Positions 24,701-32,654 are shown, counted from the stretch's first letter. The stretch: 64,000 nt of DNA from Streptomyces sp. NBC_01551 (GCF_026339935.1 NZ_JAPEPX010000001.1:5793501-5857500); one strand, 5' to 3'. Translations and numbers: made by a program. Notes: generated by a model not told the origin, from the letters alone.

Positions 24701-27578
24701 CCCGCTCCGTCTGCATGTCGAGCTGCTGGGTCCGCAGTTCGGCGAGGAGGGCGCTCGCCGCGGCGTGGGCCTTGCGGTGAACGGCACTCCAGCGGGTCCA
24801 CTCGGGGTCGCGCAGTTGCCGCCAGTCGCGGGGCACGGCTTCGAGGCCCTCCGGCAGGGCGGGAACGAGGTCCTGCTCCAGCGCCGAGACCAGGGCGTCG
24901 GCGAGATGAAGGTCGCCCCGCTCGAAGTACCTCCGGAGCACCGTGCGCACGTCGACCGGCTCCAGCAGCGTGAGCACCGCCTCCCCGAAGCCCTCCTCGT
25001 CGGGCCGGGGTGCCCCTTCGGCCGACCGCGGGAGCTCCGGCGCGGCGAGCAGAGCCTCCGTCCGGGGTTGGTCCATCACACGCGGGGCGTCGGGGTCACG
25101 CGCCGGGACGGCGGCGCCGGGTGACCGGTCACCCTCGAGCAGCCACGTGCGCAGCCGCAGCAGAGCGGCCCCTTCGACGCCCGGCGGGGGCGCTTCGTGA
25201 AGTACCTGGTCCAAGGCGTGGCGGAGGCCGGTGGTGCTGTCCGCTCGCTCGTCGACGGCGGGGGCGGCCAGCGCACGGGCACGGGACAACAGGTCGGACA
25301 CCTGCTCGATGCTGCGGAGCAGAGCCCTTTTGGCGGCGGCCTCGATCGGTTCCTTCGCCTGCTTCGGCGTGCGGATCTCGGCGTCGGCCTCCTCGATCAT
25401 GCGTTCCGCGGAGCCGCGCTTGCGGAAGAGCTCCCAGATCTGGTCGAGGTCGGCCGCTCCGGCGGTGCCGGCCGCCCAGGCGCTGACTCCGTCCAGAGCC
25501 TTCCCCAAGGGCTGGTCCGAGCCGATCAGACGGGTGCGGACCTGGGTCGCGCGGGTGTAGCCGATGCGCTGGCGCCGCAGGGCATCACGCAGTGCGGCGG
25601 CTTCCGAGGAGAGTTGGTCCGCGGTGAGTCCGGTCATGTCGTCGGTGGTGAGACGGGTCGCGCTCAGGTCGAGCCGGTGGTAGCGGCGCAGCGCGTCGAC
25701 GGCCCGTTCGAGGAGCTTGCCCCAGTTCCCGGGCACGGTGGAGGAGAGGTCCGTCTGGATCAGGAGGTCGTTGGGCCATCCCGCCAGCAGACCGGCCCGC
25801 AGCGAGGCCACGGCGGCGAGCACCAGGGCGGGCCGGTCGGCCTGGAGCAGCTGGATCTCCGGGTCGAAGCCGGTCATCACGGCCACGGCCTCTCCCTCGT
25901 CGCCGCAGGCGAAGGCGGCCTCGGCGAAGGCGAGGCAGTCGGCGCGGTGCGGGGGCTCCGCCGAGCCGGCCGTCGTCCAGTAGGCCTCCTGGAAGCGGCC
26001 CTGGCCGATCAGTCGGGCCACCGCGGCCTCGTCGTCGCCGGGCGTCGTCGGGGTCTTCCAGGGCAGGAAGGACGATTTCGCCGCGGCCGCCGGATCGAGG
26101 GCCGGGGCCGGCGTGTCCGTCGGGGCGCCGGAGGCTTCCGTGTAGGTCCGTTTCGACGGCGGGCTCTGTGTCCCCGCCGCGCGCGACCCGCCTTCGGTCT
26201 CGACCTCCCGAGTGGGGACGGATCCGGCGGCCGATGCCGCGGGCGGGGCGGGCGGGGCGGGCGTGGATGCCGCGGCCGGTTCGGCCTTGGAGGATCGGGC
26301 CGCGGCCGGCTCCGCATCCGGGACCGCTTCGGGCTCCGGCTCCGGCTCCGAGTGCGAGCCCGAGTCCGAGTCCGAGGGCACGGTCGACACCGCGACCGTG
26401 GCGGTCTCGACAGCCGGCTCCGGGACCACATCGGGTGCGTGGTTCTGCTCCGCCGTGAGATCCGGCGTCGGTTCCGTAGCCGGTTCCGTTGCCGGTTCGG
26501 ATCCCTCGCCGGGATCGATGCTCCGGGCGCGTTCGGGCGCGGCGGCGGGCAGGGCGTCGTCCGGCGGTGCGGCGGCATGGGCCCCCGCCGCCACGAGTTC
26601 GCCGATGCGCGCCTCGAGCGCGGTCAGTGACTGCTGCAGCGGTATGCGGTGCGGTGCGTCGGACGCGGTCCTGTCCAGGAGGACGCGAAGTCCCTCGCGG
26701 TCCTCATCCAGCCTGCGCAGCTCCTCGGCGCGCTCTGCCGCGGTGTCCCGCAGCTCCTGCGTGATCGCGTCGAGTTCGGCGAATCCCGCTTGCCCGGACC
26801 ACTCCCGGCCGTTGGCGGCGAGGCTGTCCGCGATGCGGGACCGAGCCTGGCGCCATTCCTCCAACCGCAAGGCCAGCAGACCCGGAACAGCCCGTCCCGC
26901 CTGGACCTGCCCCAGTGCCTCTTCCAACACCCGGCCCAGTTCCGCCGACCGCTCTCTCAGCACCTGCCGCGACGCAACCACCTGCTCCTCAGTGATCCCC
27001 ACGATCGACGGTTCGCCCTCTTCTCCTTGTATGACATCCGACTCGACGGCTTCCCCGTCGGCGTCGGATCCGTCTTCGGATCCGTCTTCGGCTTCGCCGG
27101 CCGGACGGCATGGTCCGTGGCCCCGCCCGCACCTGCACGGTGTCCCGGCGGCCGAGGCGGCCGCCCACAGGTCTTCCCAGTGGTCCCCGACCGACCCGCC
27201 GTCGGCGACGGGACGGTCGCAGAGGCCGTACAGGGTGATCTGCGCGAGCACGGGATCGACCTCGCTCAGCATCTGCCGCAGATGCTGAGCGGCGGGTGCC
27301 GACAACTGCTCCGCCGGATGTCCGTAACACCGCTCCAAGCGGTACATCGTCCAGCCCGAGGCATATTGCGCGATCGCCGCGAGGCTGCCCGCACTCGTGC
27401 GGCTCAGCCATGTACGAGCCGCCTGGACCTCGCGGCGCCGCAAGCGCGGCGCCAGCCCGTTCACGGCGGCGATTCCCGGTATGTGCGCCAACATGCCCGG
27501 GATCATGAGCAGTTCTCGGAGTGCGCGGTCGTCCAGCCCGGTCACCCAGGCGCGGAGCGCGTCCCCCTTGGTGTGCAT
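21729..27578 (-). CDS. Giant P-loop ATPase (1949 aa), candidate sensor of a conflict system
   Basis: Not a named family that I recognise. The start ATG at 27578 is chosen because similarity-like sequence begins there; an in-frame GTG at 27647 is possible. Layout: N-terminal helical region; a Cys-rich CRCGRGHGPC; a coiled-coil-like region around 190-330; a low-complexity acidic Pro/Ser hinge (about 340-490); a long helical repeat region; a mixed domain around 1130-1260; then NPYTPFVAGLVPPEVFYGR leading into Walker A GGRQLGKS (K1301) and Walker B VLVLADEAD (D1387), the layout of ATPase_2/STAND-like AAA proteins; a winged-helix region; a second, P-loop-less segment with ELTGGWPHLLERTVHRI, which reads like an ATPase lid; and a final winged helix. 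It overlaps the HEPN-like gene by 4 bp. Confidence 0.78.
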   Translation of the reverse strand: MHTKGDALRAWVTGLDDRALRELLMIPGMLAHIPGIAAVNGLAPRLRRREVQAARTWLSRTSAGSLAAIAQYASGWTMYRLERCYGHPAEQLSAPAAQHLRQMLSEVDPVLAQITLYGLCDRPVADGGSVGDHWEDLWAAASAAGTPCRCGRGHGPCRPAGEAEDGSEDGSDADGEAVESDVIQGEEGEPSIVGITEEQVVASRQVLRERSAELGRVLEEALGQVQAGRAVPGLLALRLEEWRQARSRIADSLAANGREWSGQAGFAELDAITQELRDTAAERAEELRRLDEDREGLRVLLDRTASDAPHRIPLQQSLTALEARIGELVAAGAHAAAPPDDALPAAAPERARSIDPGEGSEPATEPATEPTPDLTAEQNHAPDVVPEPAVETATVAVSTVPSDSDSGSHSEPEPEPEAVPDAEPAAARSSKAEPAAASTPAPPAPPAASAAGSVPTREVETEGGSRAAGTQSPPSKRTYTEASGAPTDTPAPALDPAAAAKSSFLPWKTPTTPGDDEAAVARLIGQGRFQEAYWTTAGSAEPPHRADCLAFAEAAFACGDEGEAVAVMTGFDPEIQLLQADRPALVLAAVASLRAGLLAGWPNDLLIQTDLSSTVPGNWGKLLERAVDALRRYHRLDLSATRLTTDDMTGLTADQLSSEAAALRDALRRQRIGYTRATQVRTRLIGSDQPLGKALDGVSAWAAGTAGAADLDQIWELFRKRGSAERMIEEADAEIRTPKQAKEPIEAAAKRALLRSIEQVSDLLSRARALAAPAVDERADSTTGLRHALDQVLHEAPPPGVEGAALLRLRTWLLEGDRSPGAAVPARDPDAPRVMDQPRTEALLAAPELPRSAEGAPRPDEEGFGEAVLTLLEPVDVRTVLRRYFERGDLHLADALVSALEQDLVPALPEGLEAVPRDWRQLRDPEWTRWSAVHRKAHAAASALLAELRTQQLDMQTERELVGRLEELRRPAPEGAFGRACAGITVLEGEMRAKVQEYVERLHESLAALNPPAEELQRLTSLLHAGDTVTAEECLALLREGKPLPDWSSTDSGAELERFTAGIELSGVRKAGAQGYSARPWADFYVDGEPLTEGAKSGLDSWDALCRPATRGSEWQRHIPSVLRVLGLECPQTPVRDQQHEVRGVLRLTARARASETAPGYVAALGSAASSYTILVVSDEQRGRSPLELLDSSDSGACLILYLYPLGLNGRRAMAARARTASSQQALVVDPAVFGWVAARSPRSFRATQRVTLPWTAYNPYTPFVAGLVPPEVFYGRQEEIAAVTDPLGALFLYGGRQLGKSALLRKVQATFPGTPGRKAIYVDLKARGVGEAEPAERIWAVLEDELKRVGVLGESVDSGHAPDAMLDRVERWLEESHDRRVLVLADEADAFLTADSKAVRGRGGEATFSNVLRLKGLMDRTDRRFKIVFAGLHQVQRFSHLSNVPLTHGGPDVLISTLKPAEAQRLVVEPMAAFGYRFERPELVWRVLAATNYQACLVQIFCERLVATLRGKSLASAKWPITVTDEDVRSVTGSAQVHRHIAERLRITINLEDRYRVLALVIALRSQEDRYRYGYDADELLRAAKERWREGFSSLTASDVRIYLDEMVGLGLLIQLADARLYAVRSPNVVSMLGTREDLELELRQTEFDLPYDYNPRFSRRFVGPDRAGISRYSPLTEHQLHLVTAPGVAAVCLTEAHGPALVKRAVKSYSTARGLDFRDAPAGALPQALTQNADGRPFLLLADVRGRGSAEVADWAKALHAHTSSPEGGVPHRTAVLLVDPAELDQKDELITCVVRPERWTADSLRAWPECPFDTPDKRRRVIELTGGWPHLLERTVHRITREGSTLEAALEDARDFIGQREFARVHLERVELDTRLTEVLTEWSQYVEPGEGCAYADIASVTGLQIEEVGSLVGRLLDHGVLDDGPEGCSLDRITFRALQVLSEPS

Positions 27579-27713
27579 GGACGGATCTTGCCAGAAGCGC
27601 GTGCTGCCGCAGGCGGTTTCCGGCAGATCCGGCGACCCGGGGTGCACGGCGGCAGCAAACCCGGGAGACGACGCAGCGCGTCGAAGGGGTGGGAGCGGCC
27701 AGGGTCACTACAA

Positions 27714-28118
27714 CTAGGCTTTGCTCCACCCGGCTGTGCCGGAATACGAGTCCAGCAGGTCCACCACGAAGACCAGGGTCGACCCCGCCGGGATCAACGG
27801 CGATGGCGACTGATTGCCGTAGCCGAGACGCGGGGGAACGATGATCTCGCGCCGACCGCCGACCCTCATCCCCCTCACCCCCCGGTCCCAGCCCTTGATG
27901 ACCTTGCCACTGCCCAGGGCGAACTTGTACGGCTGGCCCCGGTCCCAGGAGGCATCGAACTCCTTCCCGGACTCGAAGGTCACCCCGACATAGTGGACCC
28001 TCACCACCATGCCCGGCTTCACCTCGGCCCCGTCCCCGACGACCAGGTCCCGGATGGTCAGCTCGGTAGGAGCGTCACCCTCCGGAACCTCGACCTCGGG
28101 CTTCGTCGGTTCACTCAT
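27714..28118 (-). CDS. FKBP-type peptidyl-prolyl cis-trans isomerase
   Basis: 134 residues, a single FKBP domain after a short acidic N-terminus. The core motifs are VRVHYVGVTFESGKEFDASWDRG, FALGSGKVIKGWDRGVRGMRVGGRRE and VPPRLGYGNQSPSPLIPAGSTLVFVVDLL. Most aromatic and hydrophobic residues that line the FK506/proline pocket (Y, F, D, W, Y, F) are in place. There is no signal peptide, so it acts in the cytoplasm as a folding helper. The ATG at 28118 has GAGG upstream; a longer frame from 28169 has no ribosome site. It is transcribed in the same direction as the giant ATPase gene but 135 bases separate them, so it is probably the local core gene rather than part of that unit. Confidence 0.92.
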   Translation of the reverse strand: MSEPTKPEVEVPEGDAPTELTIRDLVVGDGAEVKPGMVVRVHYVGVTFESGKEFDASWDRGQPYKFALGSGKVIKGWDRGVRGMRVGGRREIIVPPRLGYGNQSPSPLIPAGSTLVFVVDLLDSYSGTAGWSKA

Positions 28119-28285
28119 TGCAGCCTCATTCACTCTCCGTCGAAAGCCCCGCACGGACCAGCCGGACACATGGACACCCCATGCGGCTGATGGTCACGTT
28201 ACCGAGAATGCCGATCCCCGGAGCGCGGCCTCGCAGCCGTGGGTGACCGGAGAGTGTGACCTCCAGCGCCAGCCGCTCCAGCCCG

Positions 28286-28558
28286 AGGTCCAGCGGGCCC
28301 CAGATCGGACCGGCCATGCTCGCCGTCCTGGCCGCCGCTTCCCGCGACCACGAGATCGTCACCTTCGACTACACCACGCGCCAAGGCGCCTCCAGCTCCC
28401 GCCGCGTGGAACCCCACAGCCTCGTCCCCGCCATGGGCCGCTGGTACCTCGTCGCGTGCGACACCCGTGCGAACGACTGGCGGATCCACCGCCTCGACCG
28501 CATGACCGGTCCCGCCCCCACCGGCCACCGGGTCCCCGCGCGCACCGTGCCGGCCCCC
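28286..28558 (+). pseudogene. WYL-domain regulator remnant
   Basis: About 90 codons read as the central WYL domain of a YafY/DeoR-type regulator: GPQIGPAMLAVLAAASRDHE, VTFDYT, RRVEPHSLV, RWYLVACD and DWRIHRLDRM. The N-terminal helix-turn-helix is missing and the frame leaves the family after RVPARTVPA, where a full protein would continue for about 80 residues. No ribosome site precedes it. It is a fragment, probably inactive. Confidence 0.7.
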
Positions 28559-28605
28559 CACCCCCCGTCAACCACGCCGGCCTTCTTCTGGGCGAGGTGG
28601 GCGTG

Positions 28606-28648
28606 CCGGGCTGGGCGGTGCCGTGGCTGCGACCACCGCCCAGCCCGG
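28606..28648 (-). terminator. Terminator of the zinc-limitation L32/GTPase unit
   Basis: A perfect 15-bp stem (28606-28620 with 28634-28648) with a 13-nt loop, 4 bases beyond the stop of the COG0523 GTPase gene. Confidence 0.8.
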
Positions 28649-28652
28649 AGTT

Positions 28653-29825
28653 TCAGGCCGCCTCGGGGAGGGGGTGTTCGTGCTCGCAGGCGTCGTCGAT
28701 GCCGTACGTCTCCCACGCCGGGAAGTCGTCCTCGGCGGGTACCGGCTCGCCCGGGTCGAGCAGGCAGGCTTCGAGGGCTGCGCGGAGGGCGTCGGGGCGA
28801 AGCCCGGTGCCGATGAAGACCAGCTCCTGACCCTGGGCGGTATCCGGACCGAGGGCGCCCGAGGGTTCGAAGCGGGCGACGGCGCCGGCCTGGGACCAGA
28901 GGCCGGTCACGCGGGGGCGGCCGGCGAGCCGGAAGAATCCCTTGGAGCGCAGGATCTGCCCGAAGGTGCCGCTGTCGAGGCCCTTGGTGACGAACGTCCA
29001 CAGCCGGCCGGGGTGGAAGGGCAGGTCGGCGCGGAAGACGAGCGAGGAGATTCCGTACTCCTCGGTCTCCGGAACGTGGTCGCCGTTGAGCTCCTTGACC
29101 CAGCCCGGGGCCTGCTGTGCGCGCTCGACGTCGAACAGGCCGGTGCCCAGCACCTGTTCGAGGGTCACCTGCCCGCGGACGGCGGGAACGATCCTCGCCT
29201 CGGGGTTCAGCCGCGAGAGCGTGGCGCGCAGCCTGGCGACCTCGGTCGGCCCGACCAGGTCGAGCTTGTTGAGGACGATGACGTCCGCGAACTCGACCTG
29301 GTCCATGAGGAGGTCGCTGACGGTGCGTTCGTCGTCCTCGTACTGGTCGAGGCCGCGGGCGGTGAGTTCGTCGCCACCGGTGAGTTCCGGCAGGAAGTTC
29401 GCGGCGTCCACGACGGTGACCATGGTGTCGAGCCGGGCGAGGTCGTCCAGGGTGGCGCCGTCGTCGCGCGGGAACGAGAACGTGGCCGCCACGGGCATCG
29501 GCTCGGAAATTCCGCTGGACTCGATGAGGAGGTGGTCGAAGCGCCCCTCGCGGGCCAGCCGGGCGACCTCCTCCAGCAGGTCGTCGCGCAGGGTGCAGCA
29601 GATGCACCCGTTGGTCATTTCGATCAGCCGCTCCTCGGTGCGCGACAGCGCGGCCTGTCCGCCGCGGACGAGCGCGGCGTCGATGTTGACCTCGCTCATG
29701 TCATTGACGATGACCGCGACGCGCAGGCCCTCGCGGTTGCCGAGGATGTGGTTGAGCAGGGTGGTCTTTCCCGCGCCGAGGAAGCCGGACAAGACGGTTA
29801 CGGGCAGTCGGTCGTACGTCGTCAT
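28653..29825 (-). CDS. COG0523 (CobW-type) zinc-handling GTPase
   Basis: 390 residues. Walker [10 protein letters not shown] (14-22), the metal-binding CICC (74-77) in [14 protein letters not shown], the switch region ESSGISEP, the guanine-specifying NKLD in [10 protein letters not shown], and a C-terminal CobW_C domain. The His-rich tail ([10 protein letters not shown]) fits a metal chaperone. COG0523 members under zinc repression deliver or allocate scarce zinc. The gene follows the cysteine-free L32 gene by 7 bp, and a Zur-box-like site precedes L32, so both should be induced when zinc is short. All GTPase motifs are intact here, unlike its paralogue at 30433-31587. Confidence 0.92.
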   Translation of the reverse strand: MTTYDRLPVTVLSGFLGAGKTTLLNHILGNREGLRVAVIVNDMSEVNIDAALVRGGQAALSRTEERLIEMTNGCICCTLRDDLLEEVARLAREGRFDHLLIESSGISEPMPVAATFSFPRDDGATLDDLARLDTMVTVVDAANFLPELTGGDELTARGLDQYEDDERTVSDLLMDQVEFADVIVLNKLDLVGPTEVARLRATLSRLNPEARIVPAVRGQVTLEQVLGTGLFDVERAQQAPGWVKELNGDHVPETEEYGISSLVFRADLPFHPGRLWTFVTKGLDSGTFGQILRSKGFFRLAGRPRVTGLWSQAGAVARFEPSGALGPDTAQGQELVFIGTGLRPDALRAALEACLLDPGEPVPAEDDFPAWETYGIDDACEHEHPLPEAA

Positions 29826-29832
29826 GGCCTGC

Positions 29833-30003
29833 TCAGCCCTCGGGGCGGAGCAGGCCGCGCTCGTACGCCTTCACCAGGCGCTGCGGCACCTGGTACACCG
29901 AGCCGTCGACCGTGATCGGAACGAGCTGTGGGGTGGTGGCCTTCCACTGGGCGCGGCGGTGGCGGGTGTTGCTGCGGGACATCTTCCGCTTGGGGACAGC
30001 CAT
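29833..30003 (-). CDS. rpmF: Alternative 50S ribosomal protein L32 (zinc-independent form)
   Basis: 56 residues, beginning [20 protein letters not shown], the conserved L32 start. The usual C-terminal zinc ribbon is absent: there is not one cysteine, which defines the C-minus type made when zinc is scarce. A Zur-box-like site lies 49 bases upstream, and the COG0523 GTPase gene follows by 7 bp. GGAGATACC lies before the ATG. It replaces the zinc-bearing L32 in ribosomes so that zinc can be spared. Confidence 0.93.
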   Translation of the reverse strand: MAVPKRKMSRSNTRHRRAQWKATTPQLVPITVDGSVYQVPQRLVKAYERGLLRPEG

Positions 30004-30051
30004 GGGTATCTCCTGTGTGAGTCGGGGCCGGGCCTCGTCGGCGACACTATG

Positions 30052-30072
30052 TGAAAATGGATTCCATTACCA
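30052..30072. promoter_or_regulatory. Zur box 1 (controls L32 and GTPase)
   Basis: The core AAATGGATTCCATTACCA closely resembles the actinobacterial Zur consensus (an imperfect AT-rich palindrome around TGAAAATGATTTTCA) and nearly equals the site at 32056-32076. It sits 49 bases before the L32 start, where repression is expected when zinc is present. Confidence 0.8.
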
Positions 30073-30131
30073 ATTATGCTCTCCGGTGGGGTCGCCGTCG
30101 AGGAGTTCTCGCTCGGCACACCACCGTGTGG

Positions 30132-30371
30132 TTACCGGCTGCTGCCGTATGGGAGCAGGGCCATCTCGCGAGCGTTCTTGATCGCCGCGGCGAGGCGGCG
30201 CTGCTGCTGGGCCGTGACGCGGGTGACGCGGCGGCTGCGGATTTTCCCGCGGTCGGAGATGAACTTCCGCAGCAGGTCGGTGTCCTTGTAGTCGATGTAG
30301 GTGATCTTTGCCGCGTCCAGGGGGTTGGGGCGGGGCTTGAGCGGCTTGTGCGGGGTTTGGCGGCGGGCCAT
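30132..30371 (-). CDS. rpsR: Alternative 30S ribosomal protein S18 (zinc-independent form)
   Basis: 79 residues with the S18 core: [30 protein letters not shown], then [21 protein letters not shown]. It has no cysteines, as expected for the zinc-free paralogue. It lies at the 3' end of a minus-strand unit L33, L31, COG0523-like protein, S18, all presumably read from the Zur box at 32056-32076. GGAGTCCCC precedes the ATG. The gap before it (61 bp) carries a small GTGGGT microsatellite. Confidence 0.93.
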   Translation of the reverse strand: MARRQTPHKPLKPRPNPLDAAKITYIDYKDTDLLRKFISDRGKIRSRRVTRVTAQQQRRLAAAIKNAREMALLPYGSSR

Positions 30372-30386
30372 GGGGACTCCTTGCGG

Positions 30387-30408
30387 GGTGTGGGTGTGGG
30401 TGTGGGTG
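30387..30408. repeat. GTGGGT microsatellite before S18
   Basis: About three and a half copies of GTGGGT lie in the 61-bp gap between the COG0523-like stop and the S18 ribosome site. On the transcribed strand this is a C- and A-rich unstructured leader. Confidence 0.7.
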
Positions 30409-30432
30409 TCGGAGGTTCTCGGATCCGGATGT

Positions 30433-31587
30433 TCAGGCGACGGGGTCGAGGAGGGAGTCGAAGACAGCGGGGAATTCCCGCCATGCCTCGCGTCCGGCGG
30501 TGTATTCGGCGTCTGTGAGCAGGCAGGACTCGAGGAGTCGCTCCAGCCCGTCGCGGTCGAGGTCGGGCGAGGTGAAGACGAGGTGCTGGCAGCAGTCCCC
30601 GTGCTCGGGATGCCAGTCGAGGGAGGCAGCCGCCCTGCGCATCGGCGGCACCATCTCCCAGGCGGCGTCCGGCAGGGAGGCCAGCCAGGGCCCGGCGTTC
30701 TCCACGCACAGGGCGCCGCCCGCGGCGTCCCAGGCGAGCAGGGTGTCGGGGCGGTCGGCGAGCCAGAACCGGCCGCGGCTGCGGGCGGCGGCGCAGCAGA
30801 GGTCTTCCAATGCCTCGTAGAGGCGCTCGGGGTGGAAGGGGCGACGGCGGTGCCAGACGAAGGTGGTGATCCCCGCTTCCTCTGCCTCTTGGGGCAGGAG
30901 GGCGCAGGCCGGGTGCTGAGCGGCTGCCGCCGTTTCCACGTCGAAGCCGGCGAAGGCCAGCTGGGCGAGCTCTCCGGATCCGGCCGATACTCGGCGGGCG
31001 GTCGGGTGGAGTTGGGCGAGGAGGGCGCGGTCCTCGTCGTCGGCGTCTTCGCTGTCGACGAGGGCGAGTACGGGGGCGTACTCCAACTGGCGCGCCCAGG
31101 TGTCCCCGACGGTGCGCTGGTCGGTGGGGGCCGCGGCGAGGCCCGCCTCGGCCAGGTCGTCGCCATTGACCAGGTAGGGCAGCACGAGCGCGGGGTCGAC
31201 CGCAGTCATGACACCGGTGAGATCGAGTACGTCGCCACCGTGTTCGGTGATGACCTCGGCCATCGCCTTGGGCTCGACGGAGTCCCACAGCTCGACGATG
31301 GCCAGTCGGGTCATGCCGCTTTCCGCCAGCCGTTCCAGCTCCGGGACGAGGTCCTCGCGCAGTGCGCAGCAGGCACAGTCGTTGAAGAGCGGGGCCTCGT
31401 CGCGGGACAGCTCGCCCGAGGCGTCGCGCACCAGACGCTGGACCGTGCCCGCCGCTGCCGTGGCGAGGTCGTGATGGAGGGCGACGCTTCCGAGGACGGT
31501 GTGCAGCAGCCGGTCCACCACCTCCTTGCGGGCGTCGCAGTGGAGCCCGCCGACGATGACGACGGGCAGCCGGGCTCTGTCCCGCAT
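30433..31587 (-). CDS. COG0523-like protein with lost GTP-binding motifs (pseudo-GTPase)
   Basis: 384 residues, clearly a relative of the GTPase at 28653-29825 in length, order and C-terminal domain ([11 protein letters not shown], then [23 protein letters not shown]). The metal-binding CACC (71-74) in [12 protein letters not shown] is kept. The P-loop is not: where GFLGAGKTT is expected it reads [10 protein letters not shown], and the NKxD motif is replaced by [10 protein letters not shown]. It should therefore not bind GTP in the usual way and may act as a zinc-binding or partner protein. It starts in the L31 stop (TGATG), so the two are translationally coupled. The unit order S18, COG0523-like, L31 matches the known Zur-controlled cluster of other streptomycetes, where this protein is described only as a putative GTP-binding protein. 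Confidence 0.85.
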   Translation of the reverse strand: MRDRARLPVVIVGGLHCDARKEVVDRLLHTVLGSVALHHDLATAAAGTVQRLVRDASGELSRDEAPLFNDCACCALREDLVPELERLAESGMTRLAIVELWDSVEPKAMAEVITEHGGDVLDLTGVMTAVDPALVLPYLVNGDDLAEAGLAAAPTDQRTVGDTWARQLEYAPVLALVDSEDADDEDRALLAQLHPTARRVSAGSGELAQLAFAGFDVETAAAAQHPACALLPQEAEEAGITTFVWHRRRPFHPERLYEALEDLCCAAARSRGRFWLADRPDTLLAWDAAGGALCVENAGPWLASLPDAAWEMVPPMRRAAASLDWHPEHGDCCQHLVFTSPDLDRDGLERLLESCLLTDAEYTAGREAWREFPAVFDSLLDPVA

Positions 31588-31841
31588 CAGTTCGCACCGT
31601 GGCGTGCGTAGCGGCGCTCGAAGCGCTCGACGCGGCCGGCGGTGTCCAGGACGCGGGCGGTGCCGGTGTGGAAGGGGTGGCTCTGCGAGGAGATCTCCAC
31701 GTCGATGACGGGGTGGGTATTGCCGTCCTCCCATTCGACCGCCTTGTCGCTGGTGGCGGTGGACCGGGTGAGGAAGGCGAAGTCGGCGGCCTTGTCGCGG
31801 AAGACGACGGGGCCGTAGGCGGGGTGGATTTCAGGCTTCAT
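31587..31841 (-). CDS. rpmE2: Alternative 50S ribosomal protein L31 (type B, zinc-independent)
   Basis: 84 residues: [26 protein letters not shown], then [29 protein letters not shown]. This is the type-B form, which lacks the CxxC zinc pair of L31 and has the characteristic insertion. It is part of the Zur-controlled minus-strand unit behind L33 and overlaps the COG0523-like gene start. In streptomycetes and Bacillus this replacement frees zinc from ribosomes under limitation. Confidence 0.95.
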   Translation of the reverse strand: MKPEIHPAYGPVVFRDKAADFAFLTRSTATSDKAVEWEDGNTHPVIDVEISSQSHPFHTGTARVLDTAGRVERFERRYARHGAN

Positions 31842-31878
31842 GGCGGTGTCCTTCTGGGGTGTGTCGGCGCGGGCGGGG

Positions 31879-32043
31879 TCAGCGCTCATCGCGGAAGTCG
31901 ACGTGTCGGCGGACCACCGGGTCGAACTTGCGCAGGCCCATCCGGTCCGGGTCGTTCCGGCGGTTCTTGCGGGTGACGTCGGTGTAGCCGGTTCCGGCGG
32001 TGGAGCGGAGCTTGATGATCGGGCGTACTTCGGGGCGAGCCAT
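31879..32043 (-). CDS. rpmG: Alternative 50S ribosomal protein L33 (zinc-independent form)
   Basis: 54 residues: [46 protein letters not shown]. The fold is L33, but both CxxC pairs are replaced, which is the zinc-free type. It is the first gene after the Zur box at 32056-32076 on the minus strand, with L31, the COG0523-like gene and S18 following. A longer frame from 32061 overlaps the Zur box and has no ribosome site, so the ATG at 32043 is used. Confidence 0.94.
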   Translation of the reverse strand: MARPEVRPIIKLRSTAGTGYTDVTRKNRRNDPDRMGLRKFDPVVRRHVDFRDER

Positions 32044-32055
32044 GAGGCTAGTATA

Positions 32056-32076
32056 CGACAATGGTTTCCATTACCA
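32056..32076. promoter_or_regulatory. Zur box 2 (divergent promoter for L33 and L28 units)
   Basis: The core CAATGGTTTCCATTACCA matches the box at 30052-30072 at nearly every position. It sits 13 bases from the L33 start on one side and 37 bases from the L28 start on the other, so one bound Zur dimer pair could repress both divergent units. Confidence 0.82.
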
Positions 32077-32112
32077 ATAGGCGCTCCGTCGCCTGGAGAG
32101 GCAGGTAGTCCC

Positions 32113-32349
32113 ATGTCCGCCCACTGCCAACTGACCGGCGCCCAGCCGGGCTTCGGCAACAACATCTCCCACTCGCACCGACGCACCTCCCGCCGCTTCG
32201 ACCCCAACATCCAGCGAAAGCGGTACTGGCTGGCGAGCGAGGGGCGACACGTGCGCCTCACCCTGAGCGCGAAGGCGATCAAGGCCATCGACACCATCGG
32301 CATCGAGGCCGCGGTGTCCCGGATCCGCGCTCGGGGGGTGAAGGTCTGA
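32113..32349 (+). CDS. rpmB: Alternative 50S ribosomal protein L28 (zinc-independent form)
   Basis: 78 residues: the L28 signature [22 protein letters not shown] is complete. The zinc-ligand region at the N-terminus is reduced to a single cysteine ([10 protein letters not shown], against CxxC in the zinc form). It begins the plus-strand Zur unit and is followed by S14 with a TGATGG overlap. Confidence 0.94.
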   Translation: MSAHCQLTGAQPGFGNNISHSHRRTSRRFDPNIQRKRYWLASEGRHVRLTLSAKAIKAIDTIGIEAAVSRIRARGVKV

Positions 32350-32654
32350 TGGCCAAGAAGAGCAAGATCGCGCAGAACGAGAAGCGCAAGGCGATCGTCG
32401 AGCGGTACGCCGCCAGGCGCGCCGAGCTGAAGGAGGCCCTCCGGCAGCCGTCCTCGACAGAGGCCGAGCGGCGCGCGGCGCTCGAGGAACTGCGCAAGCA
32501 GCCCCGCAATGCCAGCGCCACGCGGGTGCGGAACAGGGACAGCGTCGACGGTCGGCCCCGCGGGCACCTGCGGAAGTTCGGGCTCTCGCGTGTCCGGATG
32601 CGTGAGCAGGCGCACGCCGGATTCCTCCCCGGAGTCACCAAGTCGTCCTGGTAG
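32349..32654 (+). CDS. rpsN: Alternative 30S ribosomal protein S14 (zinc-independent, long form)
   Basis: 101 residues, starting [14 protein letters not shown] and ending in [24 protein letters not shown]. It is the long C-minus form; the zinc form is about 61 residues with CxxC pairs. The start overlaps the L28 stop by one base. A hairpin 27 bases after the stop ends the unit. Confidence 0.95.
   Translation: MAKKSKIAQNEKRKAIVERYAARRAELKEALRQPSSTEAERRAALEELRKQPRNASATRVRNRDSVDGRPRGHLRKFGLSRVRMREQAHAGFLPGVTKSSW

Noticed and set aside
21729-27578. Assignment of the giant ATPase to BREX (BrxC/PglY), Avs or DISARM
   Set aside because: Size, position of the P-loop near residue 1300, and lack of PglZ, methyltransferase or effector genes nearby do not fit these systems.
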